DNA from: an uncultured Actinomycetes bacterium
GTDB lineage: Bacteria > Actinomycetota > Actinomycetes > S36-B12 > CAIYMF01
Assembly: GCA_903918645.1 (NCBI GenBank)
Contig: CAIXFH010000141.1
Span: forward strand, 1 to 45,579
DNA length: 45,579 bases
Reading direction: 5' to 3'
Below are positions 1 through 8,398 of the stretch, in pieces. Every line of letters starts with the position of its first letter. Position 1 is the stretch's first letter. The notes beneath the pieces were generated by a model. It was not told the origin of the DNA. It did not search any database and saw only the letters and a list, made by a program, of their open reading frames with translations. The position numbers and the translations under genes were made by a program.

Positions 1-399
1 CACGAGGTCCATCGCGCCGCCCATGCCCTTGACCATCTTGCCGGGGATCATCCAGTTGGCGATGTCACCTGCGGTGCTCACCTGCATGGCGCCAAGGATC
101 GCGACGTCGATGTGGCCACCGCGGATCATGGCGAACGAGGTCGCTGAGTCGAAGAACGAAGCACCGGGAAGGACAGTGACCGTTTCCTTGCCCGCATAGA
201 GGAGGTCAGGGTCGACGTCCGCGTCCAACGGGTACGGGCCGGTGCCCAGGATTCCGTTCTCGCTCTGCAGAACGACGGTGACGCCGGGGGCCAAGAAGTT
301 GGGCACGAGGGTGGGCAGACCGATGCCGAGATTGACGTACTCGCCGTCACGGAGTTCTTGAGCCACGCGTGCTGCTAGTTCGTTGCGGGTGAGGGTCAT
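1..399 (-). CDS. 3-oxoacid CoA-transferase subunit B (partial, 3' end outside window)
   Basis: The 133 visible codons are the N-terminal part of a class I CoA-transferase beta subunit (ScoB/PcaJ/AtoA type), which with the alpha subunit moves CoA from succinyl-CoA or another acyl-CoA to a 3-oxoacid. The motif SENGILG carries the glutamate that forms the glutamyl-CoA thioester in this family, and [13 protein letters not shown] is the usual N-terminal signature. The ATG is three bases after the stop of the upstream alpha-subunit gene, so the two are co-transcribed and translationally linked. The C-terminal part lies beyond the left edge. The exact substrate (acetoacetate, 3-oxoadipate) cannot be told from this piece. 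Confidence 0.9.
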   Translation of the reverse strand, partial: MTLTRNELAARVAQELRDGEYVNLGIGLPTLVPNFLAPGVTVVLQSENGILGTGPYPLDADVDPDLLYAGKETVTVLPGASFFDSATSFAMIRGGHIDVAILGAMQVSTAGDIANWMIPGKMVKGMGGAMDLV

Positions 400-402
400 G
401 GC

Positions 403-1176
403 TCACGCCTCCTTCGCGGTTGACACGGTGCGACGCTCGATGCGCTTGTCGGCTGCCTGCTCGGCGGTGAGTAACACCACTCGCTGGACGAAGACACCTG
501 GGGTGTGGATGTTCTGAGGTGGAATCTCGCCAGGTTCGACGAGGCGCTCGACCTCCGCGATCGTGATACGCCCCGCGGTCGCGGCCAGGGGGTTGAAGTT
601 GCGGGTGGACTGATCGAAGACCAGGTTTCCGTGGCGGTCACCGACGGATGCGCGCACGAGGGCGAAGTCAGTGGTGATACCGCGCTCGAGGACGTAGGTA
701 CGTCCGTCGAACTCGCGGGTCTCCTTGGCTGGCGATGAGACGGACACCGATCCGTCGGGCGCGTACCGCCACGGCATGCCGCCGTCGGCTACCTGAGTGC
801 CGACACCTGCGGGGGTGTAGAACGCTGGGATCCCAGCACCACCAGCGCGAAGGCGTTCGGCCAAGGTGCCCTGGGGGATGAGTTCAACCTCGAGTTCACC
901 GGTGAGGAACTGACGTTCGAACTCCTTGTTCTCGCCGACGTATGACGACGTCATCCGCGCGATGCGCTTGGCCATCAACAGTTGGCCTAGGCCCCAGTCG
1001 TCGACACCGCAGTTGTTCGACACGGCGGACAGACCGGTGACGCCCTTGGCGAGCAGCGCTTGGATCAAGATCGTCGGGATGCCGCAGAGGCCAAAGCCAC
1101 CCACCGCGAGGGATGCGCCATCTGGAATGTCAGCAACCGCTTCTGCGGCCGAGGACATCACCTTGTTGAGAGTCAT
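403..1176 (-). CDS. 3-oxoacid CoA-transferase subunit A
   Basis: This 257-residue alpha subunit pairs with the following beta subunit to make a heteromeric class I CoA-transferase for ketone-body or 3-oxoacid breakdown. The family signature GGFGLCGIP lies near residue 26, FYTPAGVGT near residue 118, and length matches the family. The ATG has an AAGGG-type ribosome site about nine bases upstream. The gene is first in a leftward two-gene unit and is separated by about 110 bases from the 3' end of the LCP gene, which points the same way. The short C-terminal tail (RTVSTAKEA) is not conserved. Substrate range is inferred only from the family. Confidence 0.9.
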   Translation of the reverse strand: MTLNKVMSSAAEAVADIPDGASLAVGGFGLCGIPTILIQALLAKGVTGLSAVSNNCGVDDWGLGQLLMAKRIARMTSSYVGENKEFERQFLTGELEVELIPQGTLAERLRAGGAGIPAFYTPAGVGTQVADGGMPWRYAPDGSVSVSSPAKETREFDGRTYVLERGITTDFALVRASVGDRHGNLVFDQSTRNFNPLAATAGRITIAEVERLVEPGEIPPQNIHTPGVFVQRVVLLTAEQAADKRIERRTVSTAKEA

Positions 1177-1287
1177 TGCTTGTGCCCTTCACATCGTCGC
1201 CAGTGCGTGGTGTTCGATCAGTGCAGTTTGGAGCAGCGATGACGCAGGCTACTACCCTTTTTCGCACTCGACGTACGTGCCTTTGCC

Positions 1288-2718
1288 TCAGCCCACGCAG
1301 GTGCTCTGGTCGGCTGGCTTTGGGGTTGGATTCGTGGAGCCACCCGAACTGCCTGAGTTGCTCGGGATGCTCACGTGGCGCACGCCTGACCAGTCAGTTC
1401 CCACGATCACGGTGAGAATCTTGCCCGTGCCACTGGCCGTGCTGACCTTGGCTTTGGTGGCAAAGATCACAGTGCGCGCCGACTGGTCATAGGAGGGGCT
1501 GTACAGAACTGTGGTCTTCGCGTAGTTCGAAGTTGGCGCGTTCGCGACGCTCACAACCACGAAGCCTTCTGCGCGTAATTGCGCGGCGGCTGCGCTTCCG
1601 CGGCCAGCAATACCGGTTCCGTTGAGAACGCGGACTGAGATCTTCGACGGCGCTGTAACCAAGGGCTTACCGCCACTGCCGGTCGGAGTCTTGGGTGGCC
1701 ATGGGATGTCTTTGGTCATCGAGTTCCAGATGACGTCGGCCTTGGTCGTGTCCCAAATGACGTTGGCTCCATCGCCGCGCGGCTTCCACGGAACGGTGAC
1801 GAATGCCACCTTCGACGGAGTCAGGCCCGTCATCGACGCAGCCAAAGTCTGCAGTGAGTCGATCGAGCCCAGGCTTGGATCGGTGGTCAGCGAGCCGGTA
1901 ATCGCGTTAAGCACAGAGAAGAGTGTGGGCAGGTCAGTCAGGACGTTGCGCGATGTCACTTTGCGGAGCAACGACGACAGGAAGACTTGCTGGCGATCGA
2001 TGCGGGAGATATCGCTGCCGTCGCCCAAGGTCTTACGTGCGCGGGCGAAAGCCAAGGCTTGGGTACCGTTGAGGAGGTGCTCCCCGGCGCTCAGTTTGAG
2101 CTTGCTCTTCGGGTCGTCGACGGCCTGTTTGAGACAGATGGGAACTCCGCCCACCGCATTGACTACGGCCTCGAAACCTTTGAAGTCGACCACGACGAAA
2201 TGATCGATCCTGACCCCGGTGAGGCTCTCGACCGCCTTGATCGTGCAAGCCGGCCCACCCACGGCAAACGCATTGTTGAACTTGCCCGAGATCTTGCTAT
2301 TTCCATTCCCGCACTCTGGCCGGGTGACCCAAGAGTCTCGGGGGATGCTCACACCTAGCGCCCTGGATCGATCACCAGCGATGTGCAGCAAGATCGTTGT
2401 GTCGCTGTGTCCGTTGCCACTCGCGGTGGTGGCGGCACTTCCGAATCCGCCGCCCTGGCCTGTTCGAGTGTCGGTGCCCATGATGAGAAGGTTTATGGGC
2501 TCGTACTGGGTGGTTACGGGGGCCTTACTGGGTCGGGCTGACCCGACATGGGCAAAGGCGTCGACCGTGCTGATGTTGCCGGTCAGTCTTGTTGCGGCCG
2601 CCCAGCCTGCGGCACTTGCTGCGGTGGCGATGAGCGTCGCGACGCTCATCGTGGCCACTGCCATTCGGAAAGTGCGCGCGCGACCGTGGCTCGCTGCGCT
2701 GTCCGTTCTGGCATTCAT
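1288..2718 (-). CDS. LytR-CpsA-Psr (LCP) family cell-wall glycopolymer ligase with LytR_C domain
   Basis: LCP proteins attach secondary glycopolymers (in mycobacteria arabinogalactan) from lipid carriers to peptidoglycan outside the cell. The 476-residue protein has one N-terminal membrane segment (about residues 18-42), then the LCP core: LLIMGTDTR, SDTTILLHI, SIPRDSWV (arginine and aspartate used for pyrophosphate and Mg binding), VGGVPICL and LAFARARKT. A C-terminal LytR_C domain begins near residue 362 (ISVRVLNGTGIAGRG), followed by a Ser/Gly/Pro-rich tail ending in STCVG. The ATG lies six bases after a TAGGAT hexamer on the minus strand, so it is probably leaderless. It diverges from the SpoIID-like gene. 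A homologue (CpsA-like, Rv3267) sits in the matching mycobacterial locus. Confidence 0.92.
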   Translation of the reverse strand: MNARTDSAASHGRARTFRMAVATMSVATLIATAASAAGWAAATRLTGNISTVDAFAHVGSARPSKAPVTTQYEPINLLIMGTDTRTGQGGGFGSAATTASGNGHSDTTILLHIAGDRSRALGVSIPRDSWVTRPECGNGNSKISGKFNNAFAVGGPACTIKAVESLTGVRIDHFVVVDFKGFEAVVNAVGGVPICLKQAVDDPKSKLKLSAGEHLLNGTQALAFARARKTLGDGSDISRIDRQQVFLSSLLRKVTSRNVLTDLPTLFSVLNAITGSLTTDPSLGSIDSLQTLAASMTGLTPSKVAFVTVPWKPRGDGANVIWDTTKADVIWNSMTKDIPWPPKTPTGSGGKPLVTAPSKISVRVLNGTGIAGRGSAAAAQLRAEGFVVVSVANAPTSNYAKTTVLYSPSYDQSARTVIFATKAKVSTASGTGKILTVIVGTDWSGVRHVSIPSNSGSSGGSTNPTPKPADQSTCVG

Positions 2719-2724
2719 GTCCGA

Positions 2725-2730
2725 ATCCTA
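2725..2730 (-). promoter_or_regulatory. -10 hexamer for leaderless LCP gene
   Basis: The minus strand reads TAGGAT, then six bases, then the ATG at 2718. This TANNNT-N6-ATG arrangement puts the transcription start on or next to the start codon. No Shine-Dalgarno motif is present. Confidence 0.6.
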
Positions 2731-2911
2731 ATCGGCGTGGGGAGCGCCTCCCCCGTTCGGGCTAAGTCCACGGCTTATGCACGCGGGGCGCTGTCGGATG
2801 CCGTGAACTAGTGCTCAAGGTTTTACCACTCGAGCCCGATGCCTAGGGGGAGGAGAAAGCCAACCCTCGGTATTGCCATGTCCGTGGAATCCAGACCGAA
2901 GGGAGCATGCG

Positions 2912-4285
2912 ATGCGTCGCGTCAAGCCGTGGCTTGCCGGGCTGATAACCCTCGCTGTGATCCCGACTCTGCTGACAGCCGCTGCGCCGTCGGTAAATGC
3001 GGCCGCACGCGTAGCTACCGCCGTCGTAACTCCGGAGCCGATTCCCACTTCCTTCACCTTCACAGGCTCGGGCTATGGCCACGGGGTGGGCATGTCGCAG
3101 TACGGCGCCCGCGGGATGGCATTAGCCGGATCGACCGCATCGGACATCGTCACGCACTACTACTCGGGCACCACTGTTGCTGCCGTAGATGACTCCATGG
3201 TGATGCGAGTCAACCTGTTGCATCGGGTGACCAAGATCTTCGTTCGTTCTGAAGCGCTAGCTGCCGGGGGTGGCGGTATCTCGGTTACGGTCACTGGTCT
3301 GCCTGCGGTTCAGGGCACCATCGACGACACCTTCTCCGTGGTTGCCGGCACGAGCCAGGTCACTGTGCTCCTGACGAGGGCTGGCGTCACAACCACTGTT
3401 GGGGTCGGCCCCTCGGCGATCTTCCGCTGGTCGGGAACCCGTTCGCGCGGCACCTTAGGCACAGCGGCGGCGGTGGCAAACGTCGCCACAACCGTCGCTG
3501 GCTTTGCCTCCACTGGTCACCGCTATCGATATGGCTACCTATACGTCGCGCCCACAGTCGCGTCCCCAACCACGTTCGAGGTGCTCAATGTCGTGCGAAT
3601 GCATGACGAGTACCTGCGCGGAATTGCTGAGGTTCCGTCATCGTGGCCGACGGCTTCCCTCCAGGCGCAGGTGATTGCAGCCCGGTCGTATGCGTTGACG
3701 CATGTTGGCACCGGAACTGTGCACTCGCTCTGCCTCTGCAATGTCGACGACGGCGGTGGGCCTTACTACGACCAGGTTTTCGCCGGCTATGCCAAGGAAT
3801 CAGGTGCCGGCGGTGCACTATGGCGGGCAGCCGTGCTGGCCACTGCTGGCTCGCCCACAACGGGGCAGGCAGTGATGTTGGGCGCCAAGCCTGTGCGCAC
3901 TTATTACTTCTCCGCCTCCGGCGGTTCCACCCAGGCGTCGAAGGACGTGTGGGGTGGAGTTCTGAGCTACGCAGTGTCTGTCGATGATCACTGGTCGATG
4001 GACAAGTCCGTGCCGTGGTCATCGTGGATTCCGCGTGTACGGACTCAGGCCCAGGTGGCTGCCGCGTTCGGACTTCCCGACGTTGTCCGAATCGACCTCA
4101 CTGATCGGCTCGGCTCCAAGGCAGTGCACACTGCCATCGGCTATTCGTCAACTGGTGCGCAGGCCACGATCAGTGGTGGCTCGCTGCGCTCGCGGCTATC
4201 GCTGCCCCAGCGCGTGGGTCTGGACTTCGGACGCTGCGGTCTAGACGATCAACCGCGAAAGCCCAGTAGTGCTGCGCTGCGCTAA
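2912..4285 (+). CDS. SpoIID/LytB domain-containing secreted protein
   Basis: The 457-residue product has a clear signal peptide (MRRVKPWLAGLITLAVIP..., cleavage likely after NA-A near residue 29) and a SpoIID domain. GYGHGVGMSQYGARGMA (about residue 55) and the block around 3610-3690 with EVPSSWP...QVIAARSYAL are family hallmarks; the glutamate in AEVPSSW matches the catalytic acid of SpoIID, a lytic transglycosylase acting on denuded glycan strands. In non-sporulating actinobacteria its role is presumably wall remodelling. I chose the ATG at 2912 because GGGAG lies six bases upstream and the signal peptide starts there; an in-frame ATG at 2873 would add 13 unlikely residues. Its stop overlaps the convergent TIGR03089 gene by four bases. 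Confidence 0.88.
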   Translation: MRRVKPWLAGLITLAVIPTLLTAAAPSVNAAARVATAVVTPEPIPTSFTFTGSGYGHGVGMSQYGARGMALAGSTASDIVTHYYSGTTVAAVDDSMVMRVNLLHRVTKIFVRSEALAAGGGGISVTVTGLPAVQGTIDDTFSVVAGTSQVTVLLTRAGVTTTVGVGPSAIFRWSGTRSRGTLGTAAAVANVATTVAGFASTGHRYRYGYLYVAPTVASPTTFEVLNVVRMHDEYLRGIAEVPSSWPTASLQAQVIAARSYALTHVGTGTVHSLCLCNVDDGGGPYYDQVFAGYAKESGAGGALWRAAVLATAGSPTTGQAVMLGAKPVRTYYFSASGGSTQASKDVWGGVLSYAVSVDDHWSMDKSVPWSSWIPRVRTQAQVAAAFGLPDVVRIDLTDRLGSKAVHTAIGYSSTGAQATISGGSLRSRLSLPQRVGLDFGRCGLDDQPRKPSSAALR

Positions 4286-5016
4286 GAGAGCCTCGCATCA
4301 CACTGCTCTTGAGCGAATACGATGTCGAGGTCAGCGCCAGGATCTGTGACGAGCACGACCGACCCATCGATCGCTAGCGGTAATGCCAACAGCGCGAGCA
4401 CGCTTTGCTCGTCAACATCGATAGCGCACAGTAGCCGACCACCTTTCCCAAGGCCCAGCGAGTCCGCCAAGGTACGCGCGGACTCAATCGCCTCGCCTTG
4501 AGTCCAGGACGCTGAGCCGAATTGCAACCATGGCGCTTCCGGTGGGACCAGGTCATAGGCGGTGAACCGATCGCCATGGGCCCGAACCTCGCGTGCTACG
4601 TCGATGGCACCGGTTGGCTCAGCCGGGAAGGGCAACCCCAGGGGATGCAGGGCGGTCGCGTAAAGGGCCGCGCCCGTTGGTGCGAGCTCGCGCAACTCGG
4701 CTAGGTGGTCGGGTCCACTGATGCACGCGAGTGAATCGCTAGCCACACTGCCGATCTGGGCCTGCGACCCGACCAAGGCGCTGGCCCCCAGCCACACGCT
4801 TGTCTGCCAGTGCAGTGGGAGCAGCAGGGAGATACGTGACTGGGATCCGCACTCGACGTCGTCGCGCAGCAGATTGGCGGCTTTTGCGACGTTGTTCTCG
4901 AATGTGCGCACCGAGAGTTCGATGCGCTGGCCACCTGCAAACAGTTGGGTTAGTAGTGGCCGTGCAGGGTTGTTTGCCAGCGCGGCGTCGAGGGCAGTTC
5001 CTATTGTGTGCGTCAC
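4282..5016 (-). CDS. TIGR03089 family protein (AMP-binding-enzyme-like)
   Basis: This 244-residue protein resembles the N-terminal part of acyl-CoA synthetases (MTHTIGTALDAAL...RPLLTQLF...LRDDVECGSQSRISLLLPLHWQTSVWLGA) but is far too short to be a complete adenylating enzyme and lacks the usual P-loop-like Ser/Thr/Gly-rich motif. It matches the actinobacterial family TIGR03089 of unknown function, whose genes typically sit beside LCP genes, as here. The GTG start lies seven bases after TACTGT on the minus strand, so the message is probably leaderless. It overlaps the convergent SpoIID-like gene by four bases at its stop. Confidence 0.8.
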   Translation of the reverse strand: MTHTIGTALDAALANNPARPLLTQLFAGGQRIELSVRTFENNVAKAANLLRDDVECGSQSRISLLLPLHWQTSVWLGASALVGSQAQIGSVASDSLACISGPDHLAELRELAPTGAALYATALHPLGLPFPAEPTGAIDVAREVRAHGDRFTAYDLVPPEAPWLQFGSASWTQGEAIESARTLADSLGLGKGGRLLCAIDVDEQSVLALLALPLAIDGSVVLVTDPGADLDIVFAQEQCDARLS

Positions 5017-5023
5017 GCTGCTG

Positions 5024-5029
5024 ACAGTA
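5024..5029 (-). promoter_or_regulatory. -10 hexamer for leaderless TIGR03089 gene
   Basis: Minus strand TACTGT is followed by seven bases and the GTG at 5016, with no ribosome site. This fits a leaderless transcript. Confidence 0.55.
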
Positions 5030-5067
5030 ACCAGGACTCAAGGTCGGGGCTATGGCACAGTTGGCCT

Positions 5068-6150
5068 GTGCTTGAAGCCGTTCTGCTTGTTGGTGGCCAG
5101 GGCACTCGTCTGCGACCGCTCACCGTGACCACGCCGAAGCCGATGCTGCCTGTTGCCGGAGTGCCATGCACCGAGCACCAGATCGCGCGTGCTCGAGAGG
5201 CTGGCGTTACGCGCGTCATTCTCAGTACGTCATACAAGCCAGAGGTATTCAGCGAGTACTTCGGTGACGGCTCTCGTTTCGGCGTCGAGTTGGTTTATGT
5301 CACTGAGGATGTGCCGCTCGGAACTGGTGGCGCAATCCGTCACGTGGCCGATGAACTCCAGAGTGCGCCTGATGATCCGATCCTGGTCTTCAATGGCGAT
5401 GTCCTGTCAGGTCACGACATTGGCGGACAGGTCAAACTTTGGCGGGACTCTGACTCCGATGTCTCGCTCTACCTGACTCGTGTTGATGACCCCCGGGCCT
5501 ACGGTCTGGTTACCACTGATGCGGCGGGCCGTGTACTCGAGTTCCTCGAGAAGCCGACCACCGATGCGCAGATCGTCACCGACCAAATCAATGCCGGCTG
5601 CTATGTCTTTCGTCGCTCACTCATCGACCAAATACCGACAGGCCGTCCGGTATCTGTCGAGCGCGAAGTCTTTCCACAACTCCTCGAGCGCGGCGCGATG
5701 GTCACCGGCTTCGTCGATGACGGCTACTGGCTCGACCTTGGCACTCCGTTGTCGTTCGTCAAGGGGTCGCGCGATTTGGTTCGGGGTATCGCGCCAAGCC
5801 CGGCGTTGCCGGGGCCCATCGGTGATTTCCTGATCAGACCCGGGGCTGAGGTCGAGCCCGACGCGATCCTGCGTGGGGGTGCGTATGTCGGCGCTGGGGC
5901 CTCGGTCGGCTCAGGCGCGATCGTCGACGGGTCAGCGCTTTTCGACGGCTCGGTCGTGTCAGCAGGTGCTCACGTGAAGGACTCGGTGATCGGCTCTGGA
6001 GCCATCATCGGTGCCGGTGCGATTCTCGATGGAGTGATTGTCGGAGACCATGCGGTGATCGGATCGGGGAACGAACTCACCTCTGGCGCACGTGTGTGGC
6101 CGGGCGTCACGCTGGGCGACACCGCTGTGCGTTTTTCTTCTGACCGTTGA
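5068..6150 (+). CDS. Mannose-1-phosphate guanylyltransferase / sugar nucleotidyltransferase
   Basis: The 360-residue enzyme makes a nucleotide sugar, most likely GDP-mannose from mannose-1-phosphate and GTP. The N-terminal nucleotidyltransferase domain starts at once with LEAVLLVGGQGTRLRPLT and TPKPMLPVAG; FNGDVLSG holds the metal-binding aspartate, and FLEKPTTD and INAGCYVFRR are family blocks. From about residue 250 a left-handed beta-helix of hexapeptide repeats (GAYVGAGASVGSGAIVDGS) runs to the typical actinobacterial ending VRFSSD. The mycobacterial gene in the same locus (Rv3264c) encodes GDP-mannose pyrophosphorylase; the phosphomannomutase and isomerase genes in this window support that role. 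GTG at 5068 is chosen since the fold begins there; no clear ribosome site is visible. The last 181 bases are overlapped antisense by the DUF1801 gene. Confidence 0.85.
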   Translation: MLEAVLLVGGQGTRLRPLTVTTPKPMLPVAGVPCTEHQIARAREAGVTRVILSTSYKPEVFSEYFGDGSRFGVELVYVTEDVPLGTGGAIRHVADELQSAPDDPILVFNGDVLSGHDIGGQVKLWRDSDSDVSLYLTRVDDPRAYGLVTTDAAGRVLEFLEKPTTDAQIVTDQINAGCYVFRRSLIDQIPTGRPVSVEREVFPQLLERGAMVTGFVDDGYWLDLGTPLSFVKGSRDLVRGIAPSPALPGPIGDFLIRPGAEVEPDAILRGGAYVGAGASVGSGAIVDGSALFDGSVVSAGAHVKDSVIGSGAIIGAGAILDGVIVGDHAVIGSGNELTSGARVWPGVTLGDTAVRFSSDR

Positions 6151-6527
6151 TCATTCGGTCCGTTGGGCCAGTTCGACCCCTGTGTCCGCTGGGCTAGTAG
6201 CAGCGCTGCAAGTGCTGCCACTAGGTCATACGGAATCTCTTCGTCCAGCGCGAAGTGCAGAGTTCCGTTACCAGCTCGGTAGGGAGCCACTCGTAGTTCT
6301 AGTGAGTCGTCGAGGTCAGGAATTGGGTACATGCTGACGTGGTGACGCCACGCGGCAATGTAGGCAAAAACCCTGCCGTTGTAAGTGAACGCCGGTATCC
6401 CGTAGCTGATCGTTTCACCGATTCCGGCACGCACGGCGTTGATCTGGGCACGCATGCGGCTAAGGATGATCTGCACTTGGTCAGGCTTGCTGTCGAGGTA
6501 ACTCTCGACACTCATCGGTGCTGGCAT
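5970..6527 (-). CDS. DUF1801-family protein with antisense read-through C terminus
   Basis: Residues 1-113 match the DUF1801/YdhG-type fold: SVESYLDSKPDQVQIILSRM, GETISYGIPAFTYNG, VFAYIAAWRHHVSMYP and LHFALDEEIPYDLVAALAALL. The function of these small alpha-beta proteins is not settled. Family members usually stop soon after this point at 110-130 residues. Here the frame stays open for about 70 more residues, the last 60 of which are antisense to the end of the guanylyltransferase gene, so they are unlikely to be a selected domain. A lost stop codon or a small indel near 6155-6190 is one explanation. The gene follows the VOC gene by 21 bases and may be last in the fbi operon. Confidence 0.7.
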   Translation of the reverse strand: MPAPMSVESYLDSKPDQVQIILSRMRAQINAVRAGIGETISYGIPAFTYNGRVFAYIAAWRHHVSMYPIPDLDDSLELRVAPYRAGNGTLHFALDEEIPYDLVAALAALLLAQRTQGSNWPNGPNDQRSEEKRTAVSPSVTPGHTRAPEVSSFPDPITAWSPTITPSRIAPAPMMAPEPITESFT

Positions 6528-6548
6528 GGCAACAATGATGCCAATGAG

Positions 6549-7028
6549 TTAGAGGGCGGCAGCCATCAATGCGTCAAGGTCGAAACTGACGACGCTGTAC
6601 AGGTCGCCAATCTGCGCCAGTTGCACTAGCACGCCGCCGTTAGTTTTTGGATGCACGAAAACCTCTGACCAGATGGGATCGTGCACGAGCCCGAAGGTCG
6701 CGACCCCGCGCTCACTGAGCAATTCGACTGCGGCATCGATGTCGGGAACTTCGAACGTGAGGTGGTGCACGCCTCCTCGTCCGCCGGTTGAATCGAAGAA
6801 GCGGTCGAAGAAGGTGGATCCAGGGGTGGGGGCCATCAATTCGATGTGGCTCTCACCGAAGCTCAGATTGACGACTACCGCACCGATCGGTAGCACTTCG
6901 CCGTGCGAGAACACCCCGCCGAGTGTGCCGACGTAGAACTCGACTAGGGGCGCGAGCGATGGGCCAGCGACTGCGGTGTGGTCGAGCCGTGCGCCGAGTG
7001 AGGTGAGGGCGCTGGAGAGTTCGGACAC
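6549..7028 (-). CDS. VOC-family protein, methylmalonyl-CoA epimerase-like
   Basis: The 159-residue protein has the paired beta-alpha-beta-beta-beta modules of the vicinal-oxygen-chelate superfamily and most resembles methylmalonyl-CoA epimerase: LDHTAVA (His17), SHIELMAP (Glu63), GVHHLTFEVPDIDAAVELL (His88/89) and a last metal-ligand strand GGVLVQLAQ. In epimerases the last strand usually carries a glutamate that is also a catalytic base; here it is Gln136, so activity is uncertain. The GTG start is five bases after the fbiB stop, so the gene is probably translated from the fbi message. A link to F420 is an inference from position only; dioxygenase or lyase roles are also possible in this superfamily. 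Confidence 0.75.
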   Translation of the reverse strand: MSELSSALTSLGARLDHTAVAGPSLAPLVEFYVGTLGGVFSHGEVLPIGAVVVNLSFGESHIELMAPTPGSTFFDRFFDSTGGRGGVHHLTFEVPDIDAAVELLSERGVATFGLVHDPIWSEVFVHPKTNGGVLVQLAQIGDLYSVVSFDLDALMAAAL

Positions 7029-7033
7029 GGGTG

Positions 7034-8398
7034 TCAGCGTTGCACGTAGAAGTCGTCGGCGCCACGGGGAGGTCTTGCCGGGGCCGACTCTGCAGCATGA
7101 CCAACCGCGATTCCACCAAGAGGCTGCCAGTGATCTGGGAGGTCGAGTTCGGCGCGTACGACGTCCGGGCAGAAGATCGTCGACGAGATCCAGGCCGACC
7201 CAATACCTTCTGCAGCAAGGGAAACCAGGAAGTTCTGCACCGCTGCTCCGCCTGCAACGAGGAACAGGTCACGTTCGTAACTGCGGCGCTCTGAGTCGGG
7301 ATAAGTGTGTGCGGCACCCTCCAACGCAAGGAATGGCAGCACGACGACTGGAGCGTCCTTCAGCACATTGCCGCGCCGCAGCCGCTTGCCGACCGACTCG
7401 TCGTCATAGTTGTCCTGCGCTCTTAGATCGTGCTCCCACTGTCTGGACATCGCAGCGAATAGACGAGCTCGAGTGGTGACGTCGTCGACGATCACGAAGC
7501 GCCATGGAGTGGTGTGGTGTGGGCTCGGCGCCGTGGCGGCGGCGGCCACGGCTCGACGGAGCACCTCGTGATCGACTGCTTGGTCGGTGAACTGGCGCAC
7601 CGTGCGCCGCATGGCGACGGCTTCGCGGTGGCCGGCCTCACGCCCCATCTGCATCGCCTCGGCCGTGCCGAGCCAGAACAGATCGTCGGTACCTGGCCGG
7701 ACAAGGGCCCGCGCCCCTGGGCCGTCGTCATCGACGACGTAGGCAGCAAGGCCGCGTACGACAGCCACGGGCTGCCCAGAAACCTTGCCAGTAACAAGAT
7801 CTGCGGCCGCAGCGATTTCGTCGGCGATAGCGGTGACTGTCATCTCAAGGGGGCGACCTTGGGTGTCGACTCGGCCTCGGTAGTCATCGAGAACTTGCAC
7901 CCCTGCAGCACCGATCGCTGCGTCAGTGAGGCCGTCGCGCCAGGCTCTGCCCATCGTGTCGGTGATGACGACGCCGATGCGCTTTCCGGTTGCTTCGCGA
8001 ATCTTGGCGCAGAGTATGCGCGCGCTGGCGTCGGGATCGATCGGCAATAGCAGCACAGTGCCTGCTGGAGTGTTCGATGCGTCGACACCCGCGGCCGCCA
8101 TGATCAGGCCGTGTGAGGTCTCGACGATACGTGTCACGCCGCGTGGGGTGGTCTTGGTGGCGACTACTCGCACTGTTTCGGCAGTGATCGCGTCATCGCG
8201 CGAATCAGCGTTGATGACCCTGCCCTCGGCCTTACTGACGATCTTGCTGGTGACAACCACGATGTCGCCGTCGGTCACGCTGGCAGATCCGTCGGGCCAC
8301 TTAGCAGCAGCGAGTGTTTCGATGATCATGGCTGCGAGATCGTGGCCTGACGAGATCTCGGGAAGACCGTCGATGCCGATGACTGTCAGTGCGGTCAC
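7034..8398 (-). CDS. fbiB: Coenzyme F420-0:L-glutamate ligase / dehydro-F420-0 reductase, FbiB
   Basis: FbiB adds glutamates to F420-0 and, through its C-terminal FMN-binding domain, reduces dehydro-F420-0. The 454-residue protein has both parts: an N-terminal CofE-type ligase (about 1-245; [48 protein letters not shown]) and a C-terminal nitroreductase-like domain (about 250-454; [50 protein letters not shown]). The GTG start overlaps the fbiA stop by four bases (GTGA), showing translational coupling. Length and domain order match mycobacterial FbiB. The VOC gene follows after five bases. Confidence 0.95.
   Translation of the reverse strand: MTALTVIGIDGLPEISSGHDLAAMIIETLAAAKWPDGSASVTDGDIVVVTSKIVSKAEGRVINADSRDDAITAETVRVVATKTTPRGVTRIVETSHGLIMAAAGVDASNTPAGTVLLLPIDPDASARILCAKIREATGKRIGVVITDTMGRAWRDGLTDAAIGAAGVQVLDDYRGRVDTQGRPLEMTVTAIADEIAAAADLVTGKVSGQPVAVVRGLAAYVVDDDGPGARALVRPGTDDLFWLGTAEAMQMGREAGHREAVAMRRTVRQFTDQAVDHEVLRRAVAAAATAPSPHHTTPWRFVIVDDVTTRARLFAAMSRQWEHDLRAQDNYDDESVGKRLRRGNVLKDAPVVVLPFLALEGAAHTYPDSERRSYERDLFLVAGGAAVQNFLVSLAAEGIGSAWISSTIFCPDVVRAELDLPDHWQPLGGIAVGHAAESAPARPPRGADDFYVQR

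Noticed and set aside
926-1492. Plus-strand frame of 188 residues over the CoA transferase and LCP genes
   Set aside because: Antisense shadow of two well-supported genes in GC-rich DNA.
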